From assembly GCA_017859395.1 (NCBI GenBank), contig JAFMNE010000005.1, forward strand, positions 44,376-85,312: DNA of 40,937 bases, given 5' to 3'. The first letter of the stretch is position 1; each line of letters opens with the position of its first letter. This DNA is from Ilumatobacteraceae bacterium (GTDB lineage Bacteria; Actinomycetota; Acidimicrobiia; Acidimicrobiales; Ilumatobacteraceae). The notes beneath the pieces were generated by a model that had not been told where the DNA came from, did no database searches, and saw only the letters and a list, made by a program, of their open reading frames with translations. The position numbers and the translations under genes were made by a program. Positions 35,431 to 40,937 of this stretch are shown one piece after another.

Positions 35431-36327
35431 TCATCCAGCTCGACCCGCCCCCACCGTTTGAATCTCCACCACCGGATGCTCGATCACCGCCGAGGTCGAC
35501 AGCGCGTCAAGGGTGCCCAAACCCACACTGGTCACATAGGTGATCTCCCACACCACGGTGACCGTCACCCGGTAGGGCCGTGCCGGAGGAGAGGGCTCAC
35601 GGTAGTGATGACCGCAGGTACCAGCCGATGGATCCGCAGCTGCGAGCGTGGCCATTCCGTCGCCGAGATCACTGCAGTCGATGATCGCGCCATCGCCGGT
35701 GTGTACCCGCAGACGCGATGCCCGCGCCGTCACCGTTCCGTGGTGGGCGCCCACCTGTGCCGACACCACCACATCGGCGAGAGGTGCCACGCTGAAACGA
35801 GTGCCCACCCCCACCGTGCCGACACGCGCCGGGTTGGTGACCGGCACCGGTGGTGGCAACTGACGGGTCATCTCAGCCACCGCGCTGGCGATGATGTCAT
35901 CGGCGGTTCGTTCGGCCACATCAACCCACCCGTAGGCGACGAATGCTCCGTAACAGAACAACTGCACGGCGATCTGGCGCACTCCGGTGTCGGGGTGGGT
36001 GCGGTACACACCCCAGCCGCCCTCGCTGGCCGGGACCACCTGCCAGATGCAGCCCGGTGGCTGCTCCGAACCGCCATCGGTGCTGCCGTCATCACCATCG
36101 ATGACATCTGGGGGTGTGCCGATCTCCACCGAGATGCTGTCGCCATCGGCACCGACGTCGATGTCGGCATCGGAGGTGGCGACAGCGGTCCGCTGGGCGC
36201 CACCCCATGTCAGTGCCGTCACAAGTGCCATCGCCAGCATCGCGCTCGTCGACCATCGTGCCGGCCCTGTGATGCGGCGCTGCGCCCATCGTGATCGGGT
36301 TCTCACCAGCTGAACCTTGGGGCTCAT
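35431..36327 (-). CDS. Exported protein of unknown function
   Basis: I do not recognise this 298-residue protein. It begins with a basic N-terminus and a hydrophobic stretch (SAMLAMALVTALTWGGAQ) that looks like a signal peptide or anchor. An acidic, low-complexity segment (about 50-90) follows, then a folded part containing CIWQVVPASEGGWGVY, LFCYGAFVAYGWVDV and a late HHYREPSPPARPYRVTVTVVW beta-strand region. Four cysteines are scattered in the exported part and could form disulfides. Its ATG at 36327 overlaps the stop of the upstream lipoprotein (ATGA), so the two are coupled and may act together. Confidence 0.8.
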   Translation of the reverse strand: MSPKVQLVRTRSRWAQRRITGPARWSTSAMLAMALVTALTWGGAQRTAVATSDADIDVGADGDSISVEIGTPPDVIDGDDGSTDGGSEQPPGCIWQVVPASEGGWGVYRTHPDTGVRQIAVQLFCYGAFVAYGWVDVAERTADDIIASAVAEMTRQLPPPVPVTNPARVGTVGVGTRFSVAPLADVVVSAQVGAHHGTVTARASRLRVHTGDGAIIDCSDLGDGMATLAAADPSAGTCGHHYREPSPPARPYRVTVTVVWEITYVTSVGLGTLDALSTSAVIEHPVVEIQTVGAGRAG

Positions 36328-37538
36328 TGCGCACACCCCTGCGTGGCCGCTGCCACATCAACGATCTCGACCCAGTCGACCACCGCGTCGCTCAGCACCC
36401 ACACATCGCCCGCACGCTCCAACCCCCATCGCATCACGGACCGGGTCGCGGCAGTATTGATCGGCACGGCATCACCTGATGCGAGGTGATCACCATTTGA
36501 GTCACCAGCGACAGCGCCTGGCCCCCACAGTTGATCGGTCGTCATGATGCACACCGTGGCCACCACAAACCCGTCGGTCACGGTCGCCTCGTTCTCGTTG
36601 TCTGGAGGTGAGGCAACTTCCATCTGGATGACCTGCAGCACGTTCGGGTTCGTTGGGTCGGCGAGCGACCAGTAACCACGGGTGGCGAGGTCGGCGAGTT
36701 CGGACAGTGCGCGGCTGCGTTCCACTCCCGCTCTGCTCGCCGATACGGCGGCCCACAATGACACGTCATCGGGGGCTCGGCGGGCGGCGATCTCCGTCGA
36801 CCACGCCTGGTGCACTGCGGTCATTACGGCTGTGCGATCCGAATCGGTTGGTGCCCGTGGGAGCACCTCGGCAGCCGCCACCCACGCCGTTGCTTGATGC
36901 TCATCGGTGGCCTCATCAACTGCGTTGTGTGCCCCGTCAACACGACCACTCGCCGTCGCAGAACCGGAGTCGACAGTGGGTGATGCCAACCCCGCTGTGT
37001 CTGTCAGCACGACATCGGAGCCAGGCGCACGATCGATGGGTGCGCCATCACCGCGCGCACCATCACCACCCGCAGCATCGGCCATCGCGGACCCCGCACC
37101 GACGGTCGCTGCTGGGTCGTCGGAACTCGCGGACCCGGCCGGCGAGCGAACGTCCGTAGGGTCCTCGGGTCGCGATACCAGCGGCGCACCACTCGAGACC
37201 GCCACAACGGCGTCACCAGATTGAGCACTCACCGCCGGTTCGGCTGCGGCGATCGTGACAGCGTCACTCGCCTCTGGGGGCTGTGGATCGCGTGGCGTAG
37301 TGACGACGACATTGTCAGGATCGGCGTGATGCGGTGGTGTCGCGGCTGAGACGCCGAGTTGCCGATGCCCGTCAAGGGTCGGCGCGGTGATGCTGACCCG
37401 CACCTCATCGACACGGGGTTCCACGCCGCATGCAGCGAGCACGCACGACATCGCCAGCGTCGTCGTCACGGCTGCGCGACTCTGGCCGCGTCGCACATCG
37501 GTGATGCGACGGTGCTCGTGATGATGATCTGCCCCCAT
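36324..37538 (-). CDS. Lipoprotein of unknown function with long disordered linker
   Basis: I do not recognise this 404-residue protein. It has a lipobox (SCVLAACG, lipidated Cys37), a long Ala/Ser/Asp/Pro-rich disordered region (about 40-215), and a compact C-terminal domain (about 220-404). That domain has AVHQAWSTEIAARRAPDDV, VATVCIMTTDQLWGPGAV and WGLERAGDVWVLSDAVVDWV. The C-terminal part looks like the all-beta/alpha domains of other actinobacterial lipoproteins that bind partners. It overlaps the next exported gene by 4 bp. Divergent from the MazG-like gene. Confidence 0.8.
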   Translation of the reverse strand: MGADHHHEHRRITDVRRGQSRAAVTTTLAMSCVLAACGVEPRVDEVRVSITAPTLDGHRQLGVSAATPPHHADPDNVVVTTPRDPQPPEASDAVTIAAAEPAVSAQSGDAVVAVSSGAPLVSRPEDPTDVRSPAGSASSDDPAATVGAGSAMADAAGGDGARGDGAPIDRAPGSDVVLTDTAGLASPTVDSGSATASGRVDGAHNAVDEATDEHQATAWVAAAEVLPRAPTDSDRTAVMTAVHQAWSTEIAARRAPDDVSLWAAVSASRAGVERSRALSELADLATRGYWSLADPTNPNVLQVIQMEVASPPDNENEATVTDGFVVATVCIMTTDQLWGPGAVAGDSNGDHLASGDAVPINTAATRSVMRWGLERAGDVWVLSDAVVDWVEIVDVAAATQGCAQ

Positions 37539-37640
37539 GGGCGCGCGACGCTACGCAGATGACTCGTCGGCGTGCCGCCGAATTTCGCACTGTCGGGGCG
37601 ATGCGTCACCGAGCAACATGGGCAGGGGTACGGTCGGGGC

Positions 37641-37915
37641 GTGGATCTGCGCGAACTCCAACAGGTGATCGACGACACCTACGGTGACCGAGACCGCGAC
37701 CGAGGGGTGGCGCCCACTGTGGCGTGGCTGTGCGAAGAGATCGGCGAACTCGCCCAAGCGGTGCGTAAAGGCACACCGGATCAAATCGCTCACGAGTTCA
37801 GCGACGTTCTCGCCTGGCTGGCCACACTCGCCAACCAGGTCGGTGTCGACCTCACCGATGTGGTCAACCGATACCGCGACGGCTGCCCCAAATGTGCGGC
37901 CCTGCCGTGCGCCTG

Positions 37916-37919
<4 letters not shown>
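37641..37919 (+). CDS. MazG-like nucleotide pyrophosphohydrolase
   Basis: This 92-residue protein has the all-alpha NTP pyrophosphohydrolase motif EEIGELAQAV (EExxE) and, after a helix, EFSDVLAWL (ExxD). It would hydrolyse NTPs or dNTPs to monophosphate and PPi, usually as house-cleaning. The C-terminus ends in Cys-x2-Cys-x4-Cys-x-Cys (GCPKCAALPCAC), which might bind zinc and is not part of the catalytic motif. The start is a GTG at 37641. It is convergent with asd and separated by a hairpin. Confidence 0.83.
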
Positions 37920-38957
<1,038 letters not shown>

Positions 38958-39002
38958 CTAACGGTGCGCCGAGATGGGTCGCGCCTCAGCGCTGCGCGCC
39001 GG

Positions 39003-39830
39003 TCAGCCCACCACGGTGGCGACAAGCCACCAGTGCGAGGGGTTGATGCCGTCGAATTGGCGCCCGATGGCATCGCCCAGGGTGATCGCCGCCCCGGGCC
39101 GTGTCCACACCTGTGCATCGCCGATGGTGGCTTCTACCGCGGCCAGCACCTCGGCGGGCGACAAGCGACTGACCTGCCAGCCAAGTCGGGTGAGCCACCG
39201 TTGTTGCGACAGCCATTCACCCACCCGTGGCAAGCGGAAACCCGCGCGGATCACCGCCCCGACCGGCAACAGCAACGGGTCGAGCCGCGACGGCGCACGC
39301 AGGTTCAACACCACCGTGCCGCCAGGGCGCACCACACGAATCGCCTCGGTGATGAGATGCATCGCATCACTACGCACACAGTGCTGCAACGTGATGTAGC
39401 TGAAGGCCATATCGACACTGTCGTCACCGATCGCGAGGCTGCGGCCATCGGCGACCTCCAGGGTCTGCAGCCGATCCACATTGCCGTGAGCAGCGACTGT
39501 CTCGCGGCATCGTTCAAGAAAACCTATGTCGAGATCGGCCGCGATCACGGTGCCGTATTCACGGGTGAATGCAGCGGTCATCCGGCCGATGCCGGCACCG
39601 ATCTCCAACATGGTTTCGGTGGCGTTGTTCGCGCCGCGCAGACCGAACGCCTCGAGATAGGCCGGCACTTCGTCGTCGCCTGACGCCACGAACTCGGCAA
39701 GAGTCAGGTCATCACCGACTGCGTTGTTGAACACCCACCCGGTGGAACGCACCACGTCATCACCGCTGGAGTACCCCTCGGTGACCCGGCCAGCGACTTT
39801 CCAGGGGATGAGTTGGGAACGCCGGCGCAT
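39003..39830 (-). CDS. Class I SAM-dependent methyltransferase
   Basis: This 275-residue protein has the Rossmann-type SAM fold: motif I MLEIGAGIGRMTAAF, acidic loop AADLDIGFLERC, DMAFSYITLQHC and VRPGGTVVLNLR. The substrate is unknown. It sits between lysC and asd, which are usually adjacent in actinobacteria, so it may be an insertion in that operon. It could instead be co-opted to a metabolite of the pathway. Its start at 39830 is the first ATG. Confidence 0.87.
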   Translation of the reverse strand: MRRRSQLIPWKVAGRVTEGYSSGDDVVRSTGWVFNNAVGDDLTLAEFVASGDDEVPAYLEAFGLRGANNATETMLEIGAGIGRMTAAFTREYGTVIAADLDIGFLERCRETVAAHGNVDRLQTLEVADGRSLAIGDDSVDMAFSYITLQHCVRSDAMHLITEAIRVVRPGGTVVLNLRAPSRLDPLLLPVGAVIRAGFRLPRVGEWLSQQRWLTRLGWQVSRLSPAEVLAAVEATIGDAQVWTRPGAAITLGDAIGRQFDGINPSHWWLVATVVG

Positions 39831-39897
39831 GATCGGGTGATTCTGCCAGAACCGTCAGGTGAGTGTCGGTATCGCCGACGAACGACGAATGTGCCCC

Positions 39898-40937
39898 TCA
39901 GCGCCGTTCGGGCAGCGGTGCTGAATAGGCCTCGGCGGAGTCGAGATCGAATGCGGTGTGCAACACCCGAGCGGCGCGTTCCAGATCGTCGGCGGCTATC
40001 ACCACCGAGATGCGAATCGTCGATGTCGAGATCATCTCGATGTTCACACCTTCATCGGCCAGAACCCGGAACATGTTGGCAGCCACGCCCGGTGAGCTCT
40101 TCATGCCCGCACCCACCAACGACACCTTGGCGATGGCATCGTCGCGGCTGACACCGGCGGCACCCATCTGCTGGGCCACGTCGGCCACGATGCCTTCGGC
40201 AATGGTCATATCGGCCATAGGCACGGTGAACGAGATATCGGTGGTGCCCTCGGTGGAGGTGTTCTGCACGATCATGTCGACATTCACGTTGGCGCTGGCC
40301 AACGGCTCGAACAGGGCCGCGGAGATGCCGGGGCGGTCGGGCACACCCAGCACAGTGACCTTTGCTTCGCTCGCGTCGGTGACGACACCGGAGATGATCG
40401 GATCTTCCATGGGACGCTCCTCGGAGGTGACCCACGTGCCGGGCTGCCAGGTGAAACTGGACCGCACGTGGAGCGGGACGTTGTGGTTGCGGGCGAACTC
40501 GACCGAACGCAGGGCCAGCACTTTCGACCCGGCACCGGCCATCTCGAGCATCTCGTCGAACGAGATGTGGGCCAGTTTGCGGGCCAGTGGCACGATGCGC
40601 GGGTCGGCGGAGAACACGCCGGTGACATCGGTGTAGATCTCGCAGGCATCCGCATCGAGTGCGGCCGCGATGGCCACTGCGGTGGTGTCGGACCCGCCAC
40701 GGCCCAACGTAGTGATCTCTTTTGCGGTTGACACCCCTTGGAAACCGGCCACCACGCAGACCCGACCTTCGGCGAGAGCCTCACGCAACCGGTCGCCACG
40801 CACTTCAAGAATCTTGGCCTTGCCATGTGAGGTGTCGGTGATGATGCCCACCTGGCTGCCGGTGAAACTCATTGCGGGCACACCACGGTCGGCGAGTGCC
40901 ATGCACAGCAGCGACATCGACACGCGTTCACCGGTGG
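39898..40937 (-). CDS. lysC: Aspartate kinase, partial at the right edge
   Basis: This is the C-terminal part (about 345 residues visible) of aspartokinase, step 1 of the aspartate family. It shows the kinase region [39 protein letters not shown] and [15 protein letters not shown]. Two ACT domains follow ([20 protein letters not shown] and [20 protein letters not shown]) that bind feedback inhibitors. The N-terminus lies beyond 40937. An internal ATG at 40410 with a good ribosome site matches the beta-subunit start known in Corynebacterium. The frame is read up to the edge ([10 protein letters not shown]). Confidence 0.97.
   Translation of the reverse strand, partial: TGERVSMSLLCMALADRGVPAMSFTGSQVGIITDTSHGKAKILEVRGDRLREALAEGRVCVVAGFQGVSTAKEITTLGRGGSDTTAVAIAAALDADACEIYTDVTGVFSADPRIVPLARKLAHISFDEMLEMAGAGSKVLALRSVEFARNHNVPLHVRSSFTWQPGTWVTSEERPMEDPIISGVVTDASEAKVTVLGVPDRPGISAALFEPLASANVNVDMIVQNTSTEGTTDISFTVPMADMTIAEGIVADVAQQMGAAGVSRDDAIAKVSLVGAGMKSSPGVAANMFRVLADEGVNIEMISTSTIRISVVIAADDLERAARVLHTAFDLDSAEAYSAPLPERR
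40410..40422 (-). promoter_or_regulatory. Internal ribosome site and start for the LysC beta subunit
   Basis: GAGGAG (minus strand, 40422-40417) is 6 nt before an in-frame ATG at 40408-40410 ([20 protein letters not shown]). It would give a 170-residue beta subunit with the two ACT domains, close to the size of the overlapping beta subunit in C. glutamicum. Confidence 0.65.

Overview
This is a high-GC, gene-dense bacterial chromosome segment. It looks actinobacterial, and an Acidimicrobiia-type relative would fit. The supporting signs are a dnaK-grpE-dnaJ-hspR operon with a HAIR-type HspR operator, a small acyl-CoA carboxylase epsilon subunit beside pccB, a DUF2510 protein, an aspartokinase gene with an internal beta-subunit start, and ethylmalonyl-CoA pathway genes. 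The taxonomic placement is an inference. I saw no rRNA, tRNA, CRISPR array, transposase or phage gene.

Layout. Positions 1-3.1 kb hold an arsenic-related edge: a partial arsR-like start, arsI (C-As lyase type), a Gfo/Idh/MocA oxidoreductase and an ACR3 arsenite permease. An imperfect direct repeat copies the arsI/arsR junction. From 3.1 to 6.2 kb come a MOSC protein, a Nudix hydrolase, an S51 peptidase-like protein and aat. From 6.4 to 11.4 kb come ethylmalonyl-CoA mutase, a putative beta-helix oxygenase, a LysM lipoprotein and two overlapping alpha/beta hydrolases, the second lacking its nucleophile. From 11.4 to 18.2 kb the minus strand carries copCD, pccB, accE, xseA, xseB and a polyprenyl diphosphate synthase, with 4-bp overlaps at pccB/accE and accE/xseA. 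From 18.3 to 21.1 kb lie dnaX and recR, without ybaB between them, then a VOC protein. From 21.2 to 24.3 kb come a thiolase, the divergent crotonyl-CoA carboxylase/reductase gene ccr, and the epimerase gene. From 24.3 to 29.2 kb come a HAD phosphatase, a GH18 protein, a DsbB-like protein, a DUF2510 protein and an unusual metallo-beta-lactamase/Rieske fusion. From 29.3 to 33.6 kb is the heat-shock operon. From 33.6 to 37.5 kb are cdd, a second Gfo/Idh/MocA gene and two translationally coupled exported proteins. From 37.6 kb to the end are a MazG-like protein, asd, a methyltransferase and lysC, which runs off the right edge.

How the genes work together. Thiolase, Ccr, epimerase, Ecm and the acyl-CoA carboxylase beta and epsilon subunits cover a large part of an ethylmalonyl-CoA/propionyl-CoA network. 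They lie within about 18 kb, interleaved with housekeeping genes. LysC and Asd catalyse steps 1 and 2 of the aspartate pathway. DnaX, RecR and XseAB serve replication and repair. DnaK, GrpE, DnaJ and HspR form one autoregulated chaperone unit. Several convergent junctions carry short dyads that overlap stop codons and may be bidirectional terminators.
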